64,000 nucleotides of DNA from Vanilla planifolia. Lineage: Eukaryota > Streptophyta > Magnoliopsida > Asparagales > Orchidaceae. Made by a program: the position numbers and the translations under genes. The stretch's first letter is position 1. Each line of letters opens with the position of its first letter. The notes beneath the pieces were generated by a model. The model had not been told where the DNA came from. It saw only the letters and a program-made list of their open reading frames with translations, and searched no databases. This document shows positions 15,001 through 26,700 of this stretch, piece by piece. The stretch is from the NCBI GenBank assembly GCA_023846275.1, contig CM043868.1, positions 12,247,755-12,311,754 on the forward strand, given 5' to 3'.

Positions 15001-17707
15001 CACATGAAAATTTATAGTTTCTTCATAAAATAGAAGATGGAAATAGTAATCATGGTTACCACATTTGCCAATGTATATTCAAACAATAAACATCCTCACT
15101 GAGGCTTTATCAAGGAAGAATTTTGAAGATTTGAGTTTCATGCAAGGTTAGATCAATATTTATAGTTTTGTTTGTGGACTGTAAAATATTTTGATATTTA
15201 CAATCCAAATTTGATTTGATTTTCTTATAGAATATTTTGATATTATGTAGAATATTTTGATTTTGTTTTCTTTTTACTTGGTAAGTCAGTTATGTAAGAT
15301 ATTGATAGGTTGTTCTTTTCTTGATTATTGGATGAATCTTCATCTATTAGAGGGGTTGTACACTGTTTTTAACTAAGGAATAAATTCATCATTCTCAATT
15401 TCCTCAAATTTAAATACATGACAAAAATCATGTTGCACAAGATTCAATAATCAAAACTTTAATATTTCGGGAACATATAAAATAAAATATAAAGTTAAGG
15501 TTCTTGTAGATGTCAACTATAAACCAATTTGTGGATGAATTTTCATCTATTAGATGGATTGTACACTATTTTTAACTAAGGAATAAATTTGATTATTCTT
15601 AATTTCCTCAAATCTGAATACATGGAAAAAATTATGTTGCACAAGATTCAATAATCAAAACTTTAGTATTTGGAGAACATATAAAATAGAATGTAAAGTT
15701 AAGGTTTTTGTGGATGATAATTATAAACCAATTGGTACTTTTCCTACCACACTAGCAAAACATCCACATTTCCCATGTTTACACTTGCATTAGTGCATCT
15801 GAGTAAGATGAAAGCCAATAATTATTAGCACTAACATTGATGGTAGGCTTGCAATTTTGATCAATCAACAAAATTATGTGACCTATTTAGTTCTAAAGAT
15901 GGGCCAACATACATCATATGAGGTGAAGCATTGGCATTGAAGATGGTCACGTGTACTTGTGGTTGATGTGTAAGTCTTTGTTATTATGATTTGATATTTT
16001 ATTTTTGTGACAATAATAAGATTTTCCGAGGTGCTTGGTCTTCCCAAAGCCAACATGGCATTCTATTTTGATTTTTGTTTTGATTGTTTGCGTTGTGTGG
16101 ATTTTTTTCTTAAATATTTTAAATTGGTTGGAAATTTAATGAGATCTTTTCACATTTACTTTTTGCATTAAATCAGCATATGCATGTATCTCCTTTAATG
16201 TAAGTGGTTTATTATTTTTTCTTTAATTGTATGTGCAATAATAAGTACAAGTGCCAACTTGCTTCCTCCATGTTTTATTGGTATTTTGTAGACTCCGTGG
16301 AGGTATTAATTTTTAACTAATAGATGTAACGATGCGCATATAATATTTATGCTATGCTTTTTCAAATTATGAATAATTTGTTGTATTTCATTTTCTTAAA
16401 CTACTTCCTAGGAAGAATAGTTCATTTTATTTTTTTGAATGATTCTATTAAATGTTTTGAAGACCAGCATCTTTGTTTCTGTACTTCGATCCTTGCATTG
16501 GAGAGCATACTAGTCAAATGACGATGTTGTGGTGCGAACATGTCATATAAGCAATTGGAAAGCACACAATTGTTTGGGGATAGAGATGTTGTGGTTAAGA
16601 AGTTGCTCTAAAAACATTTCTCATGAAAAATTTCTTTAGATGTAAGTAAATAAGCACATCTCTATAACATCTAATTGGCTTGATTCTTGTGAAGCACTTT
16701 GTGAAGGCAGAAACAAACCTTAAATACACAGCCAACAAAGAAAATAACTTTCTTGTTTCTATAACATGATCAATTATAAATGTTGATTGTTTTTTATAGA
16801 TGTGTTGTTTGTTAGGTGTGTAATTCTGTATGGTTTTACTATCTTTTCACTGGAACCAAGAACTAACCCTAGTTATATGCTAACGATTGAGATTCCAACT
16901 AACAAAAATCAAATACAATTTTGTAAGTGTTGGAATGGGCTGGTGGGTTCAACCTCTTGTTTACAACAGAGTACTTGTTTGGTCTAATTCCTATATTCTA
17001 AGTGGTTACTGATTAACTGGTTGAATGGGGTGAATTGTTTAACTGAAAGTTAGCTGTTCAACTCGTTTCTATTATTATGCAACAAAAAACTGGACAATAA
17101 AACATCAAGAAAAAAGTTCAAAGCTGAAAGTTTTTTGAGCTTTGTTATTTCAAATATATAAAATTGTATGAGATATCATGCTTTCTTTTGTATATTTTTA
17201 AATATATTTGACTTTCATATATATGCATATCATATTATATAGTTATATTAGTGGCAGTATGATTGAATCAAATGGTCCTTACTAGCTCAAGCATGATTGA
17301 ATCACATGGTACTTACTAGTTCAAATGGTTGAATCAGGAAGCTGTGCCAGAACAGTTCTTAATTTAGTTTTGCAACTTTGTTTGAGTATAAGAGACCCAC
17401 GGCTTTGGGACGGAATACCCATATTACGATGTAAGTGAGAAAGGTAGTGATGATGGTAATAGGGAAGAGAAAGGTTGTAGAGGACCTAGTATTTTGAGAG
17501 ATTGGATTAATCAATGATCGAGGAAATGAGGTACGTGGCAAACTTAAGTAGTGGAGGCTTTTGAGGTCTAGCACAATAGTAGGGAAGATCAGGTGTCAAC
17601 GTTAAGACTAGTTTTTTTTCCGTTTCTCGTCTTTAGTACTCTGTGATCCATGTTAGAGTATGCATGTTCATAATGACTTAGACAATATTTTATCTATTTT
17701 ATTTAAC

Positions 17708-17749
<42 letters not shown>

Positions 17750-20700
17750 ATATTATTATTATTATTATTATTAAAAAACAAATTATTTTAGTAAATATTT
17801 TAATTTAAAATTTATTTTTCTTTGAAATTTGAAATTTATTTTTTATATTTTGTATTTAGATATCGTGAAACTTGGGTAAGCATATCCTAGGATAGTAGAA
17901 CTAGAATCAATTTCTATGTGTCTTGCTAACAGTGATTGTCTTGTAGGTATCCATCACTTCGTATAGCTTACATTGACGAGGTTGAAATACCTAGAGAGGA
18001 TAGAAAGATGGAAAAAATTTATTATTCTACATTGGTGAAGGCTGCTTTACCTGGAGATGACAATTCAAATGATCCTGTTCAAAATCTTGATCAGGTATTG
18101 CCTTTTAATTGTTTAGGAGGGAAACAAGGCTTAGGTTTACCTACTTTGGATTAGATCAGTACGACAAATTGAATCTTTTATGTATTGTTGTATGATATCG
18201 TTTCTTAGCAAATGTTTGAACTCGTTTTTTTTCCCAGTGTTCATAATTCAATTATGTATTCTAGTTGTTACTTTGTATTTCATACTTCAAGTGTAACTGT
18301 ATGTTATGATTAGTCATTGTTATGCTTAGCTTCAAACAAAACTATCACATCTTACTTGATCTATCTACCCTATAATACATCTAATAGCAATAATATCAGG
18401 TTAATCGTCAGAGTAAATAGCCAAATTGATTGAGGATGCAAGCAATCTTAGACAACCTTCCTAGCCTCATCCCTTTTCGCACTAATTTTGCAATTAAGTG
18501 ATGGTCTTTCTCTCTCCTTAAAGCCCTAATTTTTTTTCAATTTGGCGGCCAAATATTGAATGATGCAAGTAATCAACACAAAATCTTTCCTAAGAAACAC
18601 CAAATTACTTGAAAATTCCTTTCTAAAAGCTTCTCACGAATGCATAGCTTTGAACTGCGAAAGTCTACTTCTTCCCAATAAAATCCAAGGCAAAATTTGC
18701 TAAAAATCCCACCTTTCAATTCCTCTTGTGATGGAAATTGATTTCAAGTGAGAAATGAAGGGTTTCCCCCTTACTAGAGAGCGAGGGTTTAAAAAACCCT
18801 TCTCTTTCCCATGTACCCAAGGAAGAAGAAGACTTGTGGCACTGGGGGCTTAGGTCTGGCAAAAGGAAAATGAAGAATTAAGGGCTTTAAATAAATGAAT
18901 AAATGCACAGCTTTGAACTGCAAAAGTCTACTTCCCAATAAAATCCAAGGCAAAGTTTGCTAAAAATCCCACCTTTCAATTCCTCTTGAGATGGAAATTG
19001 ATTTCAAGTGAGAAATTAGAGAGAAATGAAGGGTTTCCCCTTACTAGAGAGCAAGGGTTTTAAAAACCCTTCTCTTTCCCATGTACCCAAGGAAGAAGAA
19101 GACTTATGGCACTGGGGGCTTAGGTCTGGCAAAAGGAAAATGAAGAATTAAGAGCTTTAAATAAATGAATAATTAGTGACTATTAATAAACCTTTTCTCT
19201 TTAAAAATTTGCAAAATATCCAAATGAACTTAGATTGTGACGAAACAAGCACAATTGAGGTTAGTCTTATCCAATGATATCTCATTTTTTATATTTGAAA
19301 TACTCAATAATTGATATGCTTTATGAGTTAAACTTAAATCGTAATATTTTATTTTATTAGACCAAAATTCAAAATTTAAGTTGCATTGAGAAAAATACTA
19401 GAGTTATACACTCAAATATATAAATACTATAAATATAGCATCTTAGATTAAACAAAAATTTTGAGTTATTACATCAGGTTTTGCATATTTTGATAGTGGC
19501 CTAATAGATACAATCTAATAAAATGAAACATGTCATAAATCTTAATAAGTGAAATACAGATTACAAATTCATCCATGTTAAACCATATGCTCAAGAAGCT
19601 TACTCATGTGATGCGTAAGAGTTTCACATGCATTTCTTTTGGTAATATTGAGGGCAATTTTTTGGAAAGTTTTTTTATCTTCTTACAAATGCACCATTTC
19701 CAAACTTATGGTGGAATTTTATAGTTTCTATTCTGGTTATTATAAGTAAGGTCAGGTTCATTCAATTGTGGGTTTGTTATCCTTCATAGTTGTGGGGATA
19801 TTTATGTTATCATTGCTTGAGCTCTCTTATATAGGTGTGTGCCAGCAAAGTCATCATGGTTGGCTGATTGTCTGTGTTTTTTTTTTTTTTTGACCTTTAG
19901 GTAATTCATATAACTATATAATGCCCTCCCGCACAAACCAATAAACTTCACCCCATGAAAATAAAAGACTATTGCGTTTGAATTTGAATACTCACATTTT
20001 ACTACTGGAACATAATTGCTAAAAGCTTGGTAACTTTGGGAGGTAAGAAATTAACTCTTTTGAATAAGAATGAATAGAATATAGAGCAAAAAAAAAAAAA
20101 AAATAACAAATTGATCCCTATACTTTGGCTCACTCTTCCAAAACAAAATGTTGCATGGCATTTTTTTTTTCTTTTTGAAAAAAAAGTTCTTTTGCAAATA
20201 TGAACTTTGTCATAAACAAGGAGGCCTCATAGTAGACTTGATTTGTTGCGGTGAACTATGGGAACAGTGAAAACGTTAGGTTTGTTTGTGGACAGCTTTA
20301 AGGTGATTTTATGCACCTTCTTCTTGGAGATTAGTTTGGCTTATTATGTTCTTTGGTATATTATGTTAGGTTCCTTTGTGCAGGTCATCTACCGGATAAA
20401 ACTTCCAGGTAATTCTATTTTGGGTGAAGGCAAACCAGAAAACCAGAATCATGCAATTATTTTCACTCGTGGTGAAGGATTGCAAACAATTGATATGAAT
20501 CAGGTTGTTACCTTCTTTCTATTTCTTGCTAAGTTTGTTTTGGATTTACTAATTTTTAAAATCAAACAGGATAATTATCTTGAGGAGGCATTGAAAATGA
20601 GAAATCTACTTCAAGAATTTTTGGAAACACATGATGGCGTGAGGTACCCATCAATACTTGGGGTGAGAGAGCACATATTTACAGGAAGGTTGGTGGATAT

Positions 20701-23700
20701 AATTCTGGAAGTTGATTGATATTTGTTAATCCTCGTTTACTTAATGGCTTTATATTCGTACCTTTTGTAGTGTTTCTTCTCTTGCATGGTTCATGTCAAA
20801 TCAGGAGACAAGTTTTGTAACAATTGGTCAACGTTTGTTGGCAAATCCTTTGAGGTAATCTTTCAAATTGCACTCATAAATCCCCAACCCACATTCTTGC
20901 CCTATGAAAATTAAGGTGAATAACATAACCGTCAATAGCCAATGTATTAAACTTTTGATAGTTAGACTATTTTTTTAGTAAGAAAGAATTTAAATCTCAT
21001 ATTAGGTTTTTAATTTCTTGTGTTATCTTATATCTTTTGTTTTCTTCAGTATGTTATGTCATTAATAAGATATAACATGTGAAAAATGTACTTTTTTTAT
21101 ATTATTACTAATGGTTGTATTGTCACTTTCATATAGGTGGTAAGATATAGAGTTGTAGAGGATGATGCTCAATATAATTTGTTACTTAATTTCTTACTTA
21201 TGTCAAATTAATATTCTAGTATCATTCCAACATAATTCTTAATATGTTTATAGTGAATGGTATTTTTATAAATTGATATGTGAACTTTTGATGGAATTTC
21301 GAAAATCAGATTTCTTTTATTTATTCAGTGGAAATAGGTATGAATGTTACTGACTTGAATCACTTTTCATACTGTTGTATAAGGTTATTTTCTATTATAT
21401 CGCTCATGCAAGTAATTTAGTAATGAAACATTTCATTTCCCTTTATTAATAATGATAAGTCTGTGGAATTTAGTAGAGTCATTGTTTTTTTTAATTTATT
21501 ATAGTATTACAAAGGTTTTATCAAATGCAAAGCTACCTTTAAGGTGGTAGGTAGAATGAAGCCCTTGGGTTTCATTTATTATAACGTTGTTCCTATTTAT
21601 TTTTGTTTGACGTGTCAGTGCTCTTTTACCTTTGAAAATCATATAAAGTATGGTGTTACTTGATTGTTATCCATACTTGGTTCTGTTGTACATGAATATC
21701 AGGGTAATATCTTGTATGTCTCATACCCTAAATGAAGGCAATGCACAAAATAAAGTAGTTACATTCTAAATGGTAGGTATCAAAGTAGGGTTCAATTTGG
21801 AAATTTGGAATGGCATAATTTTTCATATTCTCTTCAAACATAAAAGTATATCGAACATTTTGCAATTAACAAGCCGAGGATATTAAAAAGGAAAAGTTGG
21901 CAGGATTTGCATTGTGAAAGAAGAATTGAGTGCACATTTAGTCTGACATTAACCTACATTTGTATTTGTAGAAATTAAGTGGAACACAGCAGTAGATCAA
22001 TGACTAAACTATGAGACACGGTTTTGCAAGATGATGCACGTGGTTCAGTTTTGAGTGAAACAGTTTCAAACCTAGGCTCAAACTTCATATCATCATCTTT
22101 AAAGAATCAATGAGTTCTTTTCCAATGGTGGGCATGAGTGGGCCATAGATCTACAGTTATTGCTGTAAAAAATCTTTATGGAGTTAGATGAGTGGGTAAG
22201 TTGCTCCATGGATGGTGGTAGTTTGTAATGATATAGATAAAAACCAGTAGAGATGTTCCGAAAAGTTGTTCATGACAGCCTGGTGCATATTCCAGTAGGA
22301 AAAAAAAATGTGTTTTAACAAAACAACCAGACCAGCCCCAACACCTCTATTCCTATCTTATATTCTGATGAAAGAAAGCATACTTATTTACTTATTTTTG
22401 TTCCTTGCATGCTCACCTTATTTCAAACTGGTGATGTATCTAGAAAGGTCTTTGAAAGGGAATAAATTAAGTTATCAAGATTAGAAACATCAGAGATCCC
22501 AAGAATCAAATAGAATAAAGAAGAAACATATAAATATGAAAAAAAAAATAAAACATGTGAAGAATCAAAATCTGATTTCTGATTTTAGAACCCCAAAAAT
22601 ATGATATTTTATGTAGATTTCTAACACCTTCTTCATGCTGAAGAATAGATATATTATTTCAACTAGCTTAAAAAAACTCAAGTCTTGGTTTTGGTATTGT
22701 CTTGATAAGAATTTGCTTCTTGGTTTTCTTTTGGAACATATTTGGCAATTTACTAACCCCTTGTCCTAGAGTTTTTTATTCATTTTGAGCATGATTGTGG
22801 GCTACCACACATTATTTTTTCTTCAAGTGATTAGATTATCATATAACTATATACGATTGCTTGTTGTAATTGTCTTTGTTCTATTGAACCAACTCAATCA
22901 GTATTTGCAAAACATTCAATCCCTATTCATTCAATCGAAATGTAGAACATTCACTTGGAACTCGGGAGTTTCTTTGAAGTACTAAAGGATTTAGCTTATT
23001 GCTAGATGTCTTTTTGTGATTGTTCACAAACCTACTAGATTGCATCTAATATCAAATGCTATGTCATGTCACTAATCTTTGATGCTTACCGTCCTCTAAG
23101 GCATCTTTTTCCATGCCTTTCACTTTCCAGTTTGTCTTTAATGGAGTTTAACTTGCTTACATCCTACTTTCTGGTTTCCAAACAAAAGGTCTATTGTGTA
23201 TTTTCTTTGAGTTGAAATTCCTTATTCACTCCATGCAATTTCAATGTCAGGAAAATACCGATTGTTTTCCATGTCTTTAACTTCAATCCCAAGACTTGTG
23301 TTTTTTTAAGGTTCTTATCATTTACATGTCATATTTGATTATTACGATGTCATTTACAGCAATCATTGGTAATTGTTTTTCCCATTGTCTATTTTTTTTG
23401 ACAAACATAGTGTGATCAACTTGCCCTTACCCAAACTATTTCATAGTTGTGCCAAACTTTTTGAATCTTCTTGGGAATTGCATCAGCCATAAAGAGTTTA
23501 TTTTTAGTTTGCACCTTTATTTTTATCTCATAACTTAGTGATATTTTCTTCATAGCTCTTTGATCAATTCCCCATTAAAGGATGCGTTCTTTATATCCCA
23601 TTTGATGTACTTCTCAGTCAAGATTGGCTACAAGTGATAGTAAGGCTCTAATAATGCTAACTTAGCCATTGAAATGAGGCTTTCTTTCAATTTCAATACT

Positions 23701-26700
23701 TGATGATTCAATGAATCCCATTTCTTTTGTTTTTGGCTTTGTATCTTTTGTTCCATTTGATCTATATTTCAATTTAAGCACCATTCTACAATAATCGAGG
23801 TTATTTTCCCTGGTAGTTCAATGATATCCAAGTATTATTTCCAATCAATTCATTAAACTCTTCTAAAGTAGTAATATTCGATTTATGATTGTGTAATGCA
23901 CTCTTGGCATCCTTATAAATTCCTGAGTTGGTTATGATTAGAAATAGAAACTTTAACAGGATATTTTAAACCATTTTAATTTGAAATAAGAACATTGTCT
24001 TGTTATAATTCTTTGCACTCGTAATATCCTCCATTTGTTGGTTGTCCAAACCTTTTTTAAGAGAAGGAAAATCCCCAAAGCGTTTAATCGGTGATACGTG
24101 CACATGGAAATACAGATTCGCAAAGCTATTAGAAGGGGAAAGATTTTACAAATAATAATCATGTTCCCCAAACATTCCGACAGACAATAGGATCTTATTA
24201 TAAATTCATTTTAAACTTCTAAATATTTTACCGTAGTGTGGAATGAGCCTGTTGGCTAGAAATGCATTCAAAATCAGTCAATTTTGGTTGTTAATATTTT
24301 TCTGTCTGATTGAAGTTGGACTCAACATAATGGCAGAAGGGAAGTTGAGAACCTTTTGATTGACCTGTCAATTAAAAGCCAAATTTGATCATAGGGACTA
24401 AGCTTTCTTTGAGTTGGTTTCTTATCTTCTCATGTTTCTTACTACTTATTTCATGGGTCCTTCTTTATAGGATGACTTCCTCATTTGAATTATATTCAAG
24501 GTGGGGGGAGTGGAAGAAGTTGTTTGCTCATTGTAACCCTTCAAGATCCATTGTTTTTCACGTTTTGTTGTAGCATGCTTCAATATGCCCTGCACAGAAT
24601 AGTCTTCATTTGTTGGCATTGTAAGTTCTATTATCTTCTTCTCATTGAGTCTTTGTGCTGCCTTGAAAACTTGGATTGTTCTTGGGGTTCATTGGTTTTG
24701 TCAAGGCAATCTATTACTCTATTGTAGCCACACTCTTAGGAATCCATTGTTAGTGGTTTCTTACTTTTATTGCAGTTATCACACGTTTGTCTTTTAGTCA
24801 TCTGGTCTCAAGAATCAGAGAGCTGTATTCCATTATTATTGGCAGCAAGCTAACCATTAGTTTTCAAATTAAGATTAGGACTGGAAGGCTCAGCATAATT
24901 CCATTGTTTGTCTTTAGATATCCCACCATTAAGATTATGACTGAAAGGGGTGCTATGATGACACCATGGTTTGTCTTTAGATTGCTTGTCTCGATAATTA
25001 TAGATAGTCATTCCATTATGGCCAGCAACAAGCCTGACCTTTAAATATTAAATTAAGATCAGAACTGGAAGTGGTACTCTGCATCACTTGTCGTGGCATC
25101 TAATGTCTTGTTATAGAAAGGCTTAGCTAGTTGTGAGAAGAATTTTGGCACCAAGTTATATTTAAAAAACTCATTCCCTCTAGAACATGCTGCTGTAATT
25201 AACACCATCTTCTGAGAAATGCCAAGTAGTTTCATAGAAATAGTTCATCTTTTTCGTGCCACAATTCAGCTTATCATTTTAATAGTTGGTAATTGGCATA
25301 GAACCCGACTTTTTTGGATGGTGGGACTAGTCTCAGACATTCTTTCTGATCCCCACATACCTAATTTCATTAAAAACTTATCTTCTTATGTTTGGATCAA
25401 GTAAAATGTCTAAGTGCCTTAACATCATTTTGACGTATGAAGAAAATAACAGACTCATTCTTTCTCCAACATGTTGCTGTAATTAACTCTATCTTCCAAG
25501 AAATGGTAACTAGTTTCATAAAATAGGTCCATCTCTTTCAACAATTCTGTTAGTGTTGTAATTCTTAGTAACTATTGTGGTGGTCGAGCTTGTTTGGATG
25601 GTGGTGCTAATCTCAAAACATAATGCAATATGCTTTAAATTTGATTGTATTTCCTGCAAAGCTTTCAAAACACATTTTTTGGCTGTTTTGTAGAAGAGAA
25701 TGGTTTCACTGATTTTATGTTCATCAAATGGCCATGGCATAAATGGAAAACAGAGAAAATTCTTTAGCTAGGTATGTTAAAGGGGGGATGTAGCCAAGTG
25801 GATCAAGGCAGTGGATTGTGAATCCACCATGTGAGGGTTCAATTCCTGTCGTTCGCCCATCCAATTTTTTCCAAAAAATTGGATTTTCAATGTTTCTATT
25901 TACTGTGATGAAGAATCAAAGTATCACTATAATTGTTCCTTTTCCTACTTCGATAACCTCAAGGGGTTGTGGGTTTTTTTTTTTTTTTTTCTTTTTTTTA
26001 CCAATTGGGGCTCTCCCCTCACATGATAGCTTTTTGTGCTGCATATATTGTCAATAGTTGACGTCCTTCTGTGTGCATAGGAAATGCAGCAGTTAAATAG
26101 CAAATTTTGCCTTAAGTTTATCACTTAGATAACTGATTTGAATTACTCATGAAAATTAATTAATATCATTCCGTTTATATTTGTTGATTTGAAGGGAATG
26201 GTTTTCATCAATGGACCATGCAGAGGTAATGCGAACTTTGCTGCAATAGAAGCTTATGGATTTCCTGCCATTTTTGCTAGAGAAATAGCGGAAGAAGAAA
26301 AACAGTGGTTACAATGTCCCTGTTAACCCTGCTATATCAGGGTTAATAGATTTGTGGTTGTACTAGAAAGGATAATATTGAAAATGAGGCATTTGCAAGA
26401 AGGATAGTGTAGTGCCAAGTGAATAGGATTATGGGTAAGATGGTTACGACAGACAAGAATATATGATCACTCTCGTTTGTGGACATTGATGAGTACATTT
26501 GCAAGAAGGATGGTGTAGCTCCAATTAAATAGGATTATGGGTTAAATGGATCCAACAGAATAAAAGTATAATGTTTGATCACTCTTATTTATGCACATTG
26601 ATGTACATATTGATTTGTGAAAGAAAGTCCTTGATTTGATACTATCCTATAATTGAGTTTATATTTAAAGTCAGTATAACATATCAATTTCTCAGTAAAA

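Larger units (their letters stand above)
11779..15402 (+). mobile_element. Decayed Ty1/copia element with both LTRs, in intron
   Basis: Order of parts: 5' LTR, TGGTATC primer-binding site, eroded gag, integrase, RT, RNase H, 3' LTR. The integrase shows TPQKNGVA (TPQQNGVAER in the family) at about 12917, then frames matching the [15 protein letters not shown] segment. RT shows [16 protein letters not shown] at about 13860 and, in shifted frames, FKYK.D.S, LVSKGFT, then [16 protein letters not shown] at about 14520 and RKLVYL…[18 protein letters not shown] at about 14660-14780. Pol ends FEDLSFMQG then stop. Stops and frameshifts are numerous. The element is about 3.6 kb against about 5 kb for intact copia, so deletions have occurred. 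It has the same orientation as the gene. Confidence 0.9.
11351..17946 (+). other. Callose synthase intron, 6.6 kb, hosting a copia element
   Basis: It splits the Lys codon of RLMIK/YPSLR. It contains a copia element with both LTRs (11779-15402), a 203-bp tandem duplication that starts in its 3' LTR (15330-15733), unassigned AT-rich sequence (15734-17700) and an AAT/ATT palindrome (17708-17772). The exons on either side remain intact and in frame. Confidence 0.85.
18095..20383 (+). other. Callose synthase intron, 2.3 kb, with probable solo LTR
   Basis: It lies between codons (NLDQ / VIYRIKLPG), with donor GTATTG and acceptor CTTTGTGCAG. It carries a probable antisense solo LTR (18401-19473) and, further on, homopolymer runs at about 19876-19890, 20085-20103 and 20160-20171. 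Confidence 0.85.
25783..26022 (+). other. Nuclear plastid DNA insert (trnH-GUG to rpl2 3' end)
   Basis: About 240 bp carrying plastid trnH-GUG followed, 38 bp on, by the antisense 3' end of rpl2. This is the plastome order at the inverted-repeat/large-single-copy border or, in monocots, inside the inverted repeat. Differences from the plastid sequence as I recall it are mostly C-to-T or G-to-A, as expected for methylated nuclear DNA. A poly-T stretch has grown and a short rpl2 segment is lost. It sits inside the 5.9 kb intron. A mitochondrial intermediate cannot be excluded. Confidence 0.85.

Noticed and set aside
17355-17640. Small DNA transposon or gene relic in the 6.6 kb intron
   Set aside because: Composition is slightly different, but no terminal inverted repeats, target duplication or domain was seen.
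20258-20719. Continuous 153-codon frame as a separate gene
   Set aside because: It joins two callose synthase exons through a stop-free intron and runs into flanking introns.
25516-25740. Minus-strand open frame upstream of trnH as plastid rps19, as in monocot plastomes
   Set aside because: The translated frame does not resemble rps19. Plastid similarity seems to begin at the trnH 5' end.
25784-25857. Functional nuclear tRNA-His gene
   Set aside because: Mismatches in the acceptor and T stems and direct linkage to an rpl2 fragment show a decayed plastid copy.
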